DNA of 64,000 bases from Catellatospora citrea (GCF_003610235.1 NZ_RAPR01000001.1:2604001-2668000); one strand, 5' to 3'; shown: positions 7,726-16,583, counted from the first letter of the stretch. Program-made: numbers and translations. The notes: generated by a model from the sequence alone, not told the origin.

Positions 7726-9702
7726 TCAGCTGCTCAGCGCAGTGATCGTGAGGGTGGCGCGGTAGCTGCCCTTCGCGACGCTGTCCGGGATCTGCAGATC
7801 CAGGTCAGCACCGATCTTGGCCGAACCACGGGGGTGACCCTGGTCGGCCCAGCTCAGGCCACGGGAGACCGACAGGCCCTGCCCCTGGTCCTGGAAGCCG
7901 GAGAGCACCTGGGCGTTGGCCTGGGCGCCCGCACCGGCGTCGAGCACGTACGGCGTCCAGCCGAGGTTGGCGCCCGAGAACGACTTGTCGCCGTCCCGGA
8001 AGTCGCCCACGCTGGCCGAGATCGACCACGGCGCCAGCGAGCGGCGGCTGTCCGATACCAGGATCGGGTTGATCTTGCCGCTTGCCTGGAAGAACGAGCC
8101 GTTGCGCTCCTGGGCGGTGCCCAGGTTCACCAGGCCGTTGTAGCCGTCGATGGTCCAGCCGAACTCGCCCGGAGCCGGGTTGGGCACGTTGACCTGGATG
8201 GACTGGCCGTCACCCTGGTACGGGTGCACGGTGACCTTGTCGACGATCGAGCCGACCGGCTGCGCCTCGGTGGTGTTGGCACAGGTCTCGCTGCCGTTCT
8301 CCACCGCCGCGTTCGGCGCCACACAGGTGCCGCTGCGCAGGTTCTCCAGCACGAGCTTGTCGGCCTTGACCTGCACCCGGACGTAGCTGCGGACGTGCTC
8401 CTGGTTCTGCACGGAGTTGTACCAGAAGCTGCCCGGGTTCAGCGGGTCCGGACCGTTGCCACGGATACCCGTGCCGGACGAGTCCGGGGTCTTGATGTCG
8501 TAGTACTTCGAGCCCGAGGCCGAGTTCGCCGTCACGTAGATGACGCCGCCGGGGCCGGGGGTCACCTCGGCCGCGCCGGGCTGCTCCGCCGGGTTGGCCT
8601 TCTGGCCGTTCTTGATGGCGTAGCTGCGCGAGTAGCTGTGGTCGTGGCCCTGCAGCACCATGTCGATGCCGAGGTTCGAGAACGCGGTCGTGAAGTGCTC
8701 ACGACGGTCCTTGTTGTCGGTGTCGGTGGAGTGGCTGGCCGGGGAGTAGATGGAGTGGTGGTAGACCAGCACCTTCCACTTGGCCTCGGCGCCGTGCTTG
8801 TTGATCACGTCGGTGATGTACGAGACGTGCGCCGAGTCGCCAACGTTGCCGCCGCCCGCCGGCACCTTGTAGCTGTTGCTGTTGATGTCGATGAACAGCA
8901 CGTCCTTGTAGACGAACCAGTAGTCGCCACCGGACTTGGTGCCCGCCGGGTTCCCGTTGTCGTAGTACGGGGCCGTGCGGTCCGTGTTCGGGGTGAAGTG
9001 GTGCTGCTCGTAGGACTTGCCGCCCACGTCGTGGTTGCCGATGGTGGCCACCAGGGGGACCTGGCGCAGCTGGTCGGGAGCCAGGAACGAGGTCCACTGG
9101 CCCTCGTCGTTCGCGCTCTCGACGTGGTCGCCGCCGGAGACCAGCAGCTCGGCGTTCGGGTTGGCCGCGGTGGCCACCTTGAGGGTGTCCTCCCAGCCGG
9201 CCTGGTCCTTCAGCCGGTCGCCGGAGGAGCCGATCTGCGGGTCGCCGAAGAACAGGAAGTCGAAGTCGCCCTCGAAGTCCTGCGTCTTGAACGAGTACGC
9301 CGGCGACCAGTTGCCCTCGGCGCCGACCCGGTAGGAGTACGCGACGTTCTCCCGCAGGCCGGTGAGCGTCGCGTGCCGGTTGAAGCCGGTGGTGGAGGTG
9401 TTGGCCGCACCGACGGCGTCAACGCTGACGGCGTCGGCCGGGAACTCGCCGTTGACGATCGCGGCGGTCGGGGCGAGCTGGACCTTCTGCGCGGTGTCCG
9501 CGGAGGAGTACCAGTTCACGACGCGCTGCGACTGGTCGGCGCCGACGCCGAGGACGATGCCGGTGAGCGTGGCGCCGTCCGCGGCCGCGGCCGGGCTCGC
9601 CAGGCCGCTGCCCACGGCGACGGCGAGGCCGAGGAGTGCCGCGGTGGCCCCGGCGGCCACGCGGTGCCGCACAAGCCCGGAGGCCCGTGTCGAGTGGTTC
9701 AA
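7726..9702 (-). CDS. Secreted purple-acid-phosphatase-like metallophosphoesterase with WxL-like C-terminal domain
   Basis: A 658-residue exported protein. After the signal peptide comes a fibronectin-like N-terminal domain typical of purple acid phosphatases, then a two-metal phosphoesterase with G-D-P-Q, SGGDHV, GNHD, YHHS and GHDHSYSR. The last ~150 residues are beta-rich and end with a YRATLTITAL strand after APWSISASVGDF and FSGANLGW, resembling WxL wall-binding domains. I prefer the TTG start at 9702 because AAAGGA lies 9 bases upstream; a TTG at 9747 lacks such a site. It is probably wall-attached through the DUF916 protein encoded next. Substrate unknown; phosphomonoesters, diesters or nucleotides are possible. 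Confidence 0.8.
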   Translation of the reverse strand: MNHSTRASGLVRHRVAAGATAALLGLAVAVGSGLASPAAAADGATLTGIVLGVGADQSQRVVNWYSSADTAQKVQLAPTAAIVNGEFPADAVSVDAVGAANTSTTGFNRHATLTGLRENVAYSYRVGAEGNWSPAYSFKTQDFEGDFDFLFFGDPQIGSSGDRLKDQAGWEDTLKVATAANPNAELLVSGGDHVESANDEGQWTSFLAPDQLRQVPLVATIGNHDVGGKSYEQHHFTPNTDRTAPYYDNGNPAGTKSGGDYWFVYKDVLFIDINSNSYKVPAGGGNVGDSAHVSYITDVINKHGAEAKWKVLVYHHSIYSPASHSTDTDNKDRREHFTTAFSNLGIDMVLQGHDHSYSRSYAIKNGQKANPAEQPGAAEVTPGPGGVIYVTANSASGSKYYDIKTPDSSGTGIRGNGPDPLNPGSFWYNSVQNQEHVRSYVRVQVKADKLVLENLRSGTCVAPNAAVENGSETCANTTEAQPVGSIVDKVTVHPYQGDGQSIQVNVPNPAPGEFGWTIDGYNGLVNLGTAQERNGSFFQASGKINPILVSDSRRSLAPWSISASVGDFRDGDKSFSGANLGWTPYVLDAGAGAQANAQVLSGFQDQGQGLSVSRGLSWADQGHPRGSAKIGADLDLQIPDSVAKGSYRATLTITALSS

Positions 9703-9843
9703 GGTTCTGTTCCTTTGCTTATGGGGGCGCGGAGGTGCAACCCCCAAATTGGTGGAGCGGTCCTTACGCTTGCCCCGCCGGATGAACCCGTGGTGAACCC
9801 CGTCGGGCGGCTTGGCAACCCTTCTCGGAAGAGCACCGCGGTA

Positions 9844-11055
9844 TCAGGACGTGACCACCCGTTGCACGAACCAGACCAGCCCCATCGCGGCCACCCCGGC
9901 CGAGACCGCCCCCGTCGCCCAGAGGCCCGTCCGCGGCGCGCGGCGGCGCAGCACGATCAGCAGCGGGAACACGGCCGCGATGATCGCGAGCTGGACGACC
10001 TCGATGCCGACGTTGAACACCAGCAGCGACCAGAGCAGCGTCCACGACCACGCCTCGTCGATGCCCAGCGCGCCGGCGAAGCCCAGGCCGTGCACCAGTC
10101 CGAAGCAGAACACCACGGCCAGGCGCAGCCACCCGGAACGGTCCAGGCTGAAGTGGCCGCGTCCGGACTCCACGAGGTCGACGGCGTGATCGCCGCGGCG
10201 GCGGATGCGCCACAGGTGCCAACCGGCCACCACCGCGATCGACAGCGCGATGACCGGCTCCACGATCGCCGCGGGCACCTGGACCAGGCCGAGCGCGGCG
10301 AGCAGGAAGGTCACCGAGTGGGCGAGGGTGAAGCTCGTGGCCGTGAGCACGATCTCGCGCAGGCGGCGCGACCCGGCGATGAGCGCCAGCAGGAAGAGGA
10401 TGTGGTCGATGCCGCCGAGCAGGTGCTCGGCGCCGAGGCCGAAGAACTCACCGAACCGCTGGTACCACGTCTGCGCGGTCGAGAAGGACGGGCTCGCGGC
10501 GTCGAGCGCGGCGCTGCCCGAGTGGCCGTCCAGGTCGTACGTGACGATGGTCTTGGTGTCCTTGACGAAGCCCTCCCCGTCGGGGAACAGCTCGCTGCGC
10601 ACCTCATGGCCGCCGGCCCGGTCCGGGCAGGCCCAGTCGAGCAGCAGCCCGGCGTACGGCACGCCCTCCCGCTCGCCGACCGTGAAGTCGCCGACGCGCG
10701 CCGGGGCGCAGACCGCGCCGTCCGAGGTGACCGACAGGTGCTTGGTGACGTACGCGACGACCGGCTCCGCATGGGCGTCGAGCACCGCGGCCTGCGCCGC
10801 GGCGTCACCGCCCTCGAACGCGGCGGTGCCGGCCCGGAACAGGGCGTCGACGTGCCCGAAGTCGGCGGCGGACACGACGAGCAGGTCGTACTCGAGACCG
10901 AGCTCCGTCCGGACGTGTCCCTGCTCGCCCGAGGCGAGGTCGACGTAAGCGGTCGAGGAGAAACCGTGGGCGGACGCCGGGGCGGCGCCCAGGAAACTGA
11001 GGACCGCCGCGGCGATGCCGGCGACGATGAGGGTATGGCGGATGTGCCGTGACAT
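9844..11055 (-). CDS. HupE/UreJ-like integral membrane protein with large extracytoplasmic domain
   Basis: A 403-residue protein with a signal peptide ending ASAHG, an extracytoplasmic N-terminal domain (about 30-190), and a C-terminal half of six or seven membrane helices of the HupE/UreJ_2 type (FFGLGAEHLLGGIDHILFL, then VFCFGLVHGLGFAGAL). Smaller HupE/UreJ proteins are linked to nickel uptake, but this long form occurs widely without hydrogenase or urease genes, and none is visible here. AAGGAG lies 4 bases before the ATG. Its role is unknown. Confidence 0.72.
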   Translation of the reverse strand: MSRHIRHTLIVAGIAAAVLSFLGAAPASAHGFSSTAYVDLASGEQGHVRTELGLEYDLLVVSAADFGHVDALFRAGTAAFEGGDAAAQAAVLDAHAEPVVAYVTKHLSVTSDGAVCAPARVGDFTVGEREGVPYAGLLLDWACPDRAGGHEVRSELFPDGEGFVKDTKTIVTYDLDGHSGSAALDAASPSFSTAQTWYQRFGEFFGLGAEHLLGGIDHILFLLALIAGSRRLREIVLTATSFTLAHSVTFLLAALGLVQVPAAIVEPVIALSIAVVAGWHLWRIRRRGDHAVDLVESGRGHFSLDRSGWLRLAVVFCFGLVHGLGFAGALGIDEAWSWTLLWSLLVFNVGIEVVQLAIIAAVFPLLIVLRRRAPRTGLWATGAVSAGVAAMGLVWFVQRVVTS

Positions 11056-11228
11056 GGTGCTCCTTAGCTGGCCAGTGCACGTTGCACGGCACGCGTGAAC
11101 ACCAGCCCGACGAACGGCGAACCGCTGGCGAACAAACGCTCGCGACGGCCTCCGACCGGCCGGAAGCGCCTTTCGCTGAGGTAGGAATACGGGGAACCGA
11201 GCCCCTCCCCACTCCCAGGACGATCACC

Positions 11229-11900
11229 TTGCGCCCTCCGCTTCGGGCCGTCGCCATACTGGCCGCGGTCGCCGCGCTCATCACCGGATGCAGCTCCGGC
11301 GACGACTGGTCCCAGCCGCACGCCAAGCCCACCGCCGTCGGCGCCCTCGGCCCGGGGTTCGTCGACCCCTCCGCCCGGCCCGCCCCCGAGGCCACCATCA
11401 CGCCCCGGCCCGGGTCGTGGAGTGAGGTCCACCCGTCGGCGGACTACCGCGTGGTGCTGCTGACCGCGGGCGCCGACGCCCCGACCAAGGCCCTGGTCGC
11501 GGCGGTCGAGCAGTGGGCCGAGGAGGAGCACGTCGACCTGCGGACAGTCACTCCCGACGGGCCCCACGACCTCCTGCACGCGGTGACCCGGGCCCTGGAG
11601 ATGGCCCCGGACCTCATCGTCAGCGCCGGCAACGACCTCATCGACCCGCTCGCGCTGGTCACCGCGAGCCACCTGTCCCAGCAGTTCCTCGTGGTCGGCG
11701 CGGAACTGGCCGAGCCCACGCACAACGTCACCGCGGTCGACTGGTCCGGCGCCTCGTTCCGCGGCGAAGGACTCGGCATGTCCTCGACGTACGACGCCGC
11801 CTCGTTCACCGCCGAGCGCTGCGCGGCCGCCATCCGGGCGGGCGTCGCGGCCGTGCTCAACGACCTGACCGGCATCGTGATCTGGCTCGACCAGCACTGA
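11229..11900 (+). CDS. Lipoprotein resembling BMP-family substrate-binding proteins
   Basis: A 223-residue putative lipoprotein: short basic start, hydrophobic core and lipobox LITGC near residue 18-22. The C-terminal two thirds (YRVVLLTAGADAPTKAL, then ALEMAPDLIVSAGNDLIDPL) read like the first lobe of basic-membrane-protein (PnrA/Med) nucleoside-binding lipoproteins, but it is shorter than the ~340-residue transporters, so it may be a degenerate or sensing form. I chose the TTG at 11229 because AGGA lies 8 bases upstream and it begins just before the signal peptide. No ABC transporter is adjacent. Confidence 0.6.
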   Translation: MRPPLRAVAILAAVAALITGCSSGDDWSQPHAKPTAVGALGPGFVDPSARPAPEATITPRPGSWSEVHPSADYRVVLLTAGADAPTKALVAAVEQWAEEEHVDLRTVTPDGPHDLLHAVTRALEMAPDLIVSAGNDLIDPLALVTASHLSQQFLVVGAELAEPTHNVTAVDWSGASFRGEGLGMSSTYDAASFTAERCAAAIRAGVAAVLNDLTGIVIWLDQH

Positions 11901-11939
11901 CCCGCGTGATTCCGGGCTGTCGTGCCGAATGGGGTGCGC

Positions 11940-12614
11940 TCAGTGTGTGCGGGTCTCCCAGGTCGGCCGCAGGGGCTCGTCGTTGTGCACGATGATGTCG
12001 GCCTGCTCGGTCGGGCGGACCTCAGCGAAGTAGAACTGCTGGGCGGGTAGGTAACGCTCACGCCAGCGCCGTTCGACCTCGACCCGGGACGACACCCGGC
12101 GCTCTCGGATCACGGCACGGTCCACGGTCCTGTCGAGCGCGGTCGACACGAAGACGCGCAGGTCCCATCGGTCGACCAGGTCGGGGCGCATGAGGAAGAC
12201 GCCGTCGAAGACCAGCACGGCGTCCGCGGGGGCAGTCGTGGCCGGCGGGGACAGCGCGGTGTCCGCCGCGTGGTCGTAGCTCGCGTGTCGGTAGCGTCGA
12301 TCTCCGCCCGGCCCGAGCGGATCGAGCAGCACCCGCTTCAGCGCGTGGCGGTCGTGGGCGTCGAAGTAGCAGCCTTCGGCCGAGTACTCGCCGCGCGGAT
12401 AGCGCTGCGCCCTGGGGAACAGGAAATCGTCGATCGTCGCGCGGATGACGTCGCGGCCCTGTGCGCGCAAGACGACGGCCAGTTCGTCAGCGAGCGTGGT
12501 CTTGCCGGCGGCAGGTGGTCCGTCGACGGCGACCCGCGTCGGGTGTGCGACGGCGACGGACCCGACCGCCTCGGCCAAGCAGCCGAGCAACGCGTCGCGA
12601 GTGCCTTGGCCCAT
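11940..12614 (-). CDS. Uridine-kinase-like P-loop kinase
   Basis: A 224-residue cytoplasmic P-loop kinase. The Walker A is GPPAAGKTT near residues 33-41, followed by the DDF-type segment (IDDFLFPRAQRY) and a Walker-B-like strand VLVFDGVFLMRP, as in uridine kinase/phosphoribulokinase-like proteins. A Lid-type Arg-rich segment (RAVIRERRVSSR) follows. I start it at the ATG at 12614, which matches the family N-terminus better than the upstream codon at 12692. It may phosphorylate a nucleoside or sugar. It ends 39 bases from the convergent lipoprotein gene. Confidence 0.75.
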   Translation of the reverse strand: MGQGTRDALLGCLAEAVGSVAVAHPTRVAVDGPPAAGKTTLADELAVVLRAQGRDVIRATIDDFLFPRAQRYPRGEYSAEGCYFDAHDRHALKRVLLDPLGPGGDRRYRHASYDHAADTALSPPATTAPADAVLVFDGVFLMRPDLVDRWDLRVFVSTALDRTVDRAVIRERRVSSRVEVERRWRERYLPAQQFYFAEVRPTEQADIIVHNDEPLRPTWETRTH

Positions 12615-12717
12615 GTCCTGCCCCGTCCCGAGGGGAACTGATCCACCGACAGCCGTATCTCTGGGAACGCTCGGCCGCCACCGCACGAGCACGGCCGCCG
12701 TCCCATGAGGTGGTCGT

Positions 12718-12794
12718 TGGTGGGGCGGGCGGGACTCGAACCCGCGACCGAGGGATTATGAGTCCCCTGCTCTAACCTGCTGAGCTACCGCCCC
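12718..12794 (-). tRNA. tRNA with CAU anticodon, probably tRNA-Ile2 (or elongator Met)
   Basis: A full cloverleaf is readable on the minus strand: acceptor GGGGCGG pairs with CCGCCCC, the D stem is GCTC, the anticodon loop is CTCATAA, and the T arm is GCGGG-TTCGAGT-CCCGC. The CCA end is encoded (12718-12720). The anticodon is CAU. The ACTCATAATC loop and the TCGGTCG variable region resemble lysidine-modified isoleucine tRNAs, but elongator methionine cannot be ruled out by eye. Confidence 0.92.
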
Positions 12795-12949
12795 GCGCCG
12801 GATGATCCCGGCGCGCATAGCGTAGCGAATCTGCGCCGCTGCTCACACGCCCGATATCGGTGCGACACTCCTGGCCGGTCAGGCATGCCCGCCAGGGCCG
12901 GGCGGGATATCCGATCGACTCCACGGACATGGTCCCCTACCGTCGCGGC

Positions 12950-13765
12950 ATGCCGCGCCCGCTGATCCCGACCCCCGTCGACAGCGACCTGCCCGCCTGG
13001 ATCGACGGCCTGGGCGCCCGCTTCGCCACCTTCGAGCTGCAGGGCTCCGGCTGCGTCTCGTACGGGGTGGCCACCCCGGCCGGGCGGCGCTTCGTGAAGA
13101 CCTTCCGGGCCGAGAACGCCCGGTCGTTGCGCCGGGCGCTGGCGGTGCACGGGGCCGTGGCGCGCGAGGCGATCGCCGCGCCGCTGGCCGCGTACCGGCT
13201 GCGCTCGGGTGAGCATGCGCTCGTGTACCCGTGGCTGGACGGCGGTGTGCTGTACCCGGCGGATCCGCGCGGGGCCGCGGTGCGCACGGACCCGGACGGG
13301 GCGATGGCCCGATTCCGCGCACTGCCGCCGGACCGGGTCGAAGCGGCGCTGGACGCGGTCCTCGACGCGCACGTGGCGGTGGCGGCGGCGGGCTTCGTCG
13401 CGGTGGACCTCTACGACGGCTGCCTGCTCTACGACTTCGCCGGGTCCCGGATGCACGTCGTCGACGTGGACGAGTACCGGCCGGGGCCGTTCACGCTGGA
13501 GGCGGACCGGCTGCCCGGGTCGACCAGGTTCATGGCGCCGGAGGAGTTCCGCCGCGGCGCGGTGATCGACGAGCGGACGACGGTGTTCAATCTGGGCCGC
13601 ACGTTGCGGCTGCTGCTGGACGCCGGCGACGTCGAGGACGCCTGGCGTGGCACGGACCGCCAGCTGGCCGTCATCGCCGACGCGACCCGGGCACTTGCCG
13701 CCCGCCGGCACGCCACGGTCGCCGAGCTCGCCACCGCCTGGCGGAGTGCCACCGTGCCGCGCTGA
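12950..13765 (+). CDS. Protein-kinase-like protein with degenerate catalytic motifs
   Basis: A 271-residue cytoplasmic protein with a eukaryotic-like kinase fold pattern. A beta-3 Lys (FVKTF), a catalytic-loop-like VDLYDGCLLYD, a DFG-like VVDVDEY and an APE-like RFMAPEEF are in the right order. The HRD His/Arg and the loop Asn are missing, so it could be a small-molecule kinase or a pseudokinase. The start could also be the ATG at 12929. A strong hairpin follows the stop. No operon partner. Confidence 0.65.
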   Translation: MPRPLIPTPVDSDLPAWIDGLGARFATFELQGSGCVSYGVATPAGRRFVKTFRAENARSLRRALAVHGAVAREAIAAPLAAYRLRSGEHALVYPWLDGGVLYPADPRGAAVRTDPDGAMARFRALPPDRVEAALDAVLDAHVAVAAAGFVAVDLYDGCLLYDFAGSRMHVVDVDEYRPGPFTLEADRLPGSTRFMAPEEFRRGAVIDERTTVFNLGRTLRLLLDAGDVEDAWRGTDRQLAVIADATRALAARRHATVAELATAWRSATVPR

Positions 13766-13780
13766 CCTGCCCGTACACAG

Positions 13781-13815
13781 ACTGGTGGGCCCGACCGGCC
13801 GTCGGGCCCACCAGT
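13781..13815. terminator. Bidirectional terminator, 15-bp perfect stem
   Basis: Arms 13781-13795 and 13801-13815 are perfectly complementary around a 5-base loop. It lies between the convergent kinase-like gene and the Ig-like repeat protein gene. Confidence 0.8.
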
Positions 13816-13825
13816 GTGAACGCGC

Positions 13826-14968
13826 TTACGGGCGGGGGGAGCCGCCGTACGGCTTCTTCTTCCGCACGACCACCTGCTCGGCCTCGACGCCGCAGTCGGT
13901 GCTGACAGCCTGGTTGGCGTCGTCACCGCTGTAGCTGGCGACCCACTGGTAGGTGCCGGGCTTGTAGGGCTTGAAGACTCCGGACTGGACCTTGCCGTCG
14001 AGGGTGACGTCCACGGTCGAGGTGAAGACGGGCGGCCGGGCGCAGAACTCGTCGCCGGGACCGTACAGGCGGAACGTGATGGTGCCGGTGGGCGCGTCAC
14101 CGCCGGACAGGATGGCGTTGTCCCAGACGGGCTTACCGACGTAGGTGTCCCGCGAGGCGTAGGTGGCCAGCGACGGGAGCGCCAGCTCGGTGACCACGAC
14201 GTTCTCGCCGGCCTCGTTGCAGACCGTGCCGATGGGGGCATTGTTGACGTCGCCGCCGTAGAAGGCCTGCCAGTGGTATGTGCCGGGCTCGGTCAGCGGG
14301 GTCGAGGGGCCCGACTCGGCGCTGCCCTGGTTCAGCGGGACGACGCTTTCGAAGAGGAACGCCTCCTCGCAGACGTCATCGGGGAACAGGCGGAACTGGA
14401 TCGTGCCGGTGGGGTTGTAGCCACCGGTGAGCGTCGCGGTGTCGGTGGAGGTGCCGCCGACGGGGATGCTCGCGTCCTCGACGGCTGTCGCCAGCGTCGG
14501 CTCGGCCTTGTTGACCACCGTGCTCTCGCCGGCCGAGTTGCAGCCGGACTCGAGGGTGACATCCCCGGCGGTGTAGAAGACCTCCCACCGGTACGTGCCC
14601 GCGGTCGGCGGCAGGAATTCGTCCGAATCGATGGGGTCGGCGATCGACGTCACCGGCTCGATCGTCTCGTCGATCGGCTCACCCGAGCAGGTCGCGTCGT
14701 CCGGGCCGAAGAGATGGAACGTGAGCGTGCCGGGGACCGCCACGTCGATCAGCGTGGCCGTGTCGAAGATCGACTGGCCGTCACCGACGGTCGTGGTCGG
14801 TGATGCGGCGGTGGTCAGGGTCGGTACGAGCGCCGCCCGCTGCCCGACTTCGGTGAGATCGGCAGTGTGACCGAGCGCCGCTGGAGCCAGGGCTGCCGCG
14901 AGCCCGAGGCTCACCAGTGCGGCGTTCGCCACGGGCAGGATCTTGTTTTTGGGACGAGCTGTCCTCAT
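13826..14968 (-). CDS. Secreted protein with three Ig-like repeats
   Basis: A 380-residue exported protein with no enzymatic motif. A signal peptide (about 1-35) is followed by three ~105-residue beta-sandwich repeats. Each repeat carries T-G-T-I-x-F-R-L (or TFHLFGPDD), then a Cys, a P-G-T-Y-x-W aromatic strand, Y-(S/G)-G-D and a second Cys before a connecting V-V-V strand. The paired Cys in each repeat suggest disulfides. The C-terminus is basic (KKKPYGGSPRP). The start at 14968 has GGAGG 6 bases upstream. Adhesive or cell-surface role is likely but unproven. Confidence 0.7.
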   Translation of the reverse strand: MRTARPKNKILPVANAALVSLGLAAALAPAALGHTADLTEVGQRAALVPTLTTAASPTTTVGDGQSIFDTATLIDVAVPGTLTFHLFGPDDATCSGEPIDETIEPVTSIADPIDSDEFLPPTAGTYRWEVFYTAGDVTLESGCNSAGESTVVNKAEPTLATAVEDASIPVGGTSTDTATLTGGYNPTGTIQFRLFPDDVCEEAFLFESVVPLNQGSAESGPSTPLTEPGTYHWQAFYGGDVNNAPIGTVCNEAGENVVVTELALPSLATYASRDTYVGKPVWDNAILSGGDAPTGTITFRLYGPGDEFCARPPVFTSTVDVTLDGKVQSGVFKPYKPGTYQWVASYSGDDANQAVSTDCGVEAEQVVVRKKKPYGGSPRP

Positions 14969-15108
14969 GCGTTGCCTCCGCTGAACGGGTGAGGTGGCGT
15001 GGTGCGAAAAACACCCGAGACGGAGCTTAAGGTCCTTGACCTGCAGAAAAAGGTCGAATTGGGCAAAGATGTCTTTTCTTCGCATTCGATACGTGCCTGG
15101 CACGTGAA

Positions 15109-15150
15109 ACGTCGAAGACCCCGGGGCCATGGCCCCGGGGTCTTCGACGT
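15109..15150 (-). terminator. 42-bp perfect palindrome downstream of tRNA-Asn
   Basis: Arms of 20 bp (15109-15128 and 15131-15150) flank a central AT, making the whole 42 bp self-complementary. It starts 7 bases past the tRNA-Asn 3' end on the minus strand. A second small palindrome (15091-15105) follows. Probably the tRNA terminator, although no T-run is present. Confidence 0.7.
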
Positions 15151-15156
15151 TCTGTG

Positions 15157-15229
15157 CTCCCCCACTTGGACTCGAACCAAGAACCTGCCGGTTAACAGCC
15201 GGCTGCTCTGCCAATTGAGCTACAGGGGA
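15157..15229 (-). tRNA. tRNA-Asn (GTT)
   Basis: The minus strand folds as a 73-base tRNA: acceptor TCCCCTG with TGGGGGA, D arm with GCTCAATTGGCAGAGC, anticodon arm with GTT between CCGGC and GCCGG, T arm CTTGG-TTCGAGT-CCAAG. The discriminator is G and no CCA is encoded. GTT identifies asparagine. Confidence 0.95.
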
Positions 15230-15397
15230 ATGTGCTCTTGGCGACCCTGCGGATCTCTCCTCAGCGGCGCGCCTCGACAAGACTACAGGACCCTCCCCCG
15301 GGTATGGCAAACGGGTAACCCTGGCCGGTCTGGTGTCGCGGCGTGCCCGCAGCAGGCAGGATGGGACGTATCACGCGATCGAGGTCAAGGAGGCACG

Positions 15398-15604
15398 ATG
15401 GGGAAGCTGGTGTGGTTCGCCGCGGGTGCGGCCGTCGGGTTCGTGTTCGGCACCCGGGCCGGCCGCCAGACCTACGACGACCTGGTGGCCACCACCCGCA
15501 AGGTGATGGAGCACCCCACGGTGCAGGAGGCGGCGGGCCTGGTCCAGGCACAGGCCGCGAAGCTGTACGACGAGGGCCTGCGCAAGCTGAACCAGCAGGC
15601 CTGA
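15398..15604 (+). CDS. Small YtxH-like membrane protein
   Basis: A 68-residue protein with one N-terminal membrane helix (MGKLVWFAAGAAVGFVFGTRAGR) followed by an amphipathic helix (KVMEHPTVQEAAGLVQAQAAKLYDE). This pattern, including GTRAGRQTYDDL, is common in actinobacterial YtxH/DUF-type small membrane proteins of unknown function. A near-perfect AAGGAGG lies 6 bases before the ATG. It is convergent with the EboE-like gene. Confidence 0.75.
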   Translation: MGKLVWFAAGAAVGFVFGTRAGRQTYDDLVATTRKVMEHPTVQEAAGLVQAQAAKLYDEGLRKLNQQA

Positions 15605-15620
15605 GCCCCTTCGCGCGGAC

Positions 15621-16583
15621 CTAACCGGCGCGGCCCACTCCCGGCATCGGGCGGTCGGCCGCGCCGTCGAGTCCCACCGCGCTCAGCTCGTCGCGCGCGG
15701 CGTCGAGCTCCTCGGTGCCGTTGACCTCGAGGTGGTCGCAACCCGCGTGCACGCCGCCGAGCACGGCCGCCAGCATCGAGCGGGCCACCGCGGTGAGATC
15801 GTCGTCGGCGTGGTGTCCCAGCCGCAGCTTCACCACGGACAGCCGCGCGCGGCGCAGCCGGGTGAGCGCTTGGGCCGGGCTCTCCTTGGCGTCGGCCAGT
15901 TGCGCGGCGCTCAGACAGGCGCCGATCCGGGCCGGGTCGGCGCGTTCCAGCAGCCTCACGACGTCCTGCGAGCCGGTGATCAGCGTCTTCGGCGCGGCTT
16001 CGATCGCGACCCGGACCAGTCGGCCCGTGTGCCAGGCGATCTCGGTCAGGCCGCCGCTGAGGTCGGCCATCAGCCGGGTCGCCACCTGCCACTCGCGTTC
16101 GCGCAGCTCCCGCCGGGCCTCGTCGGCCGCGCTGTCGGTCTCGGCGTCGGCCTCGTCACCGGTGGCGGTGAGCGCGGGCACGACGGAGCGCGGCAGCGTG
16201 GTGGAGATGGAGCCGTGGGCGCTGTCCTCGGGCAGCAGGTCGACCAGCACCCGTGCCAGGTCGAGGGTGTGCATCCACCAGGTGCGCCAACTGCCGTCGG
16301 ACGGCGTGACGTCGGGGCCGGTGTCGAGGGTGACCACTTCCAGCCGCCGGGTGGCCAGTTCGTGGCGCAGCCGCTGCCGCAGCCCGAGCGAGGAGGCGAG
16401 CGTGGCGGCGAGGACGGGGCCGAGCCGCAGACTCACGCTGAGCACGTCCGCGAACAGGCGCTGGCGCTGCGGCACGACCCGGGCGTCCAGGGTCTTCAGG
16501 AGTGCGCGCACGTCCTTGACGTTCTCGACGGACACGACGGTCGCCACGTGCACAGTCTGTCCGTCGGGATGTCGTAGGCGCAT
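15621..16583 (-). CDS. EboE-like protein, shortened
   Basis: A 320-residue cytoplasmic protein. Its N-terminal half follows the EboE metabolite-traffic family: MRLRHPDGQTVHVA, then LDARVVPQRQRLFAD, LRQRLRHELATRRLEVVTLDT, and HTLDLARVLVDLLPEDSAHGSISTTLP. EboE proteins are TIM-barrel enzymes of about 380-400 residues acting on lipid-linked or scytonemin-type metabolites in ebo clusters. Here the C-terminal half is shorter and charge-rich, the NGFPY loop of the family is replaced by DTGPD, and no eboA-F neighbours are present. It is therefore probably a divergent, possibly non-catalytic relative. Confidence 0.55.
   Translation of the reverse strand: MRLRHPDGQTVHVATVVSVENVKDVRALLKTLDARVVPQRQRLFADVLSVSLRLGPVLAATLASSLGLRQRLRHELATRRLEVVTLDTGPDVTPSDGSWRTWWMHTLDLARVLVDLLPEDSAHGSISTTLPRSVVPALTATGDEADAETDSAADEARRELREREWQVATRLMADLSGGLTEIAWHTGRLVRVAIEAAPKTLITGSQDVVRLLERADPARIGACLSAAQLADAKESPAQALTRLRRARLSVVKLRLGHHADDDLTAVARSMLAAVLGGVHAGCDHLEVNGTEELDAARDELSAVGLDGAADRPMPGVGRAG

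Noticed and set aside
7525..11052. 1175-codon plus-strand frame across three minus-strand genes
   Set aside because: It crosses three supported genes and their intergenic gaps and has no family pattern.
12718..15229. tRNA-associated integrated element
   Set aside because: No integrase, excisionase or repeated tRNA end was found near either tRNA gene.
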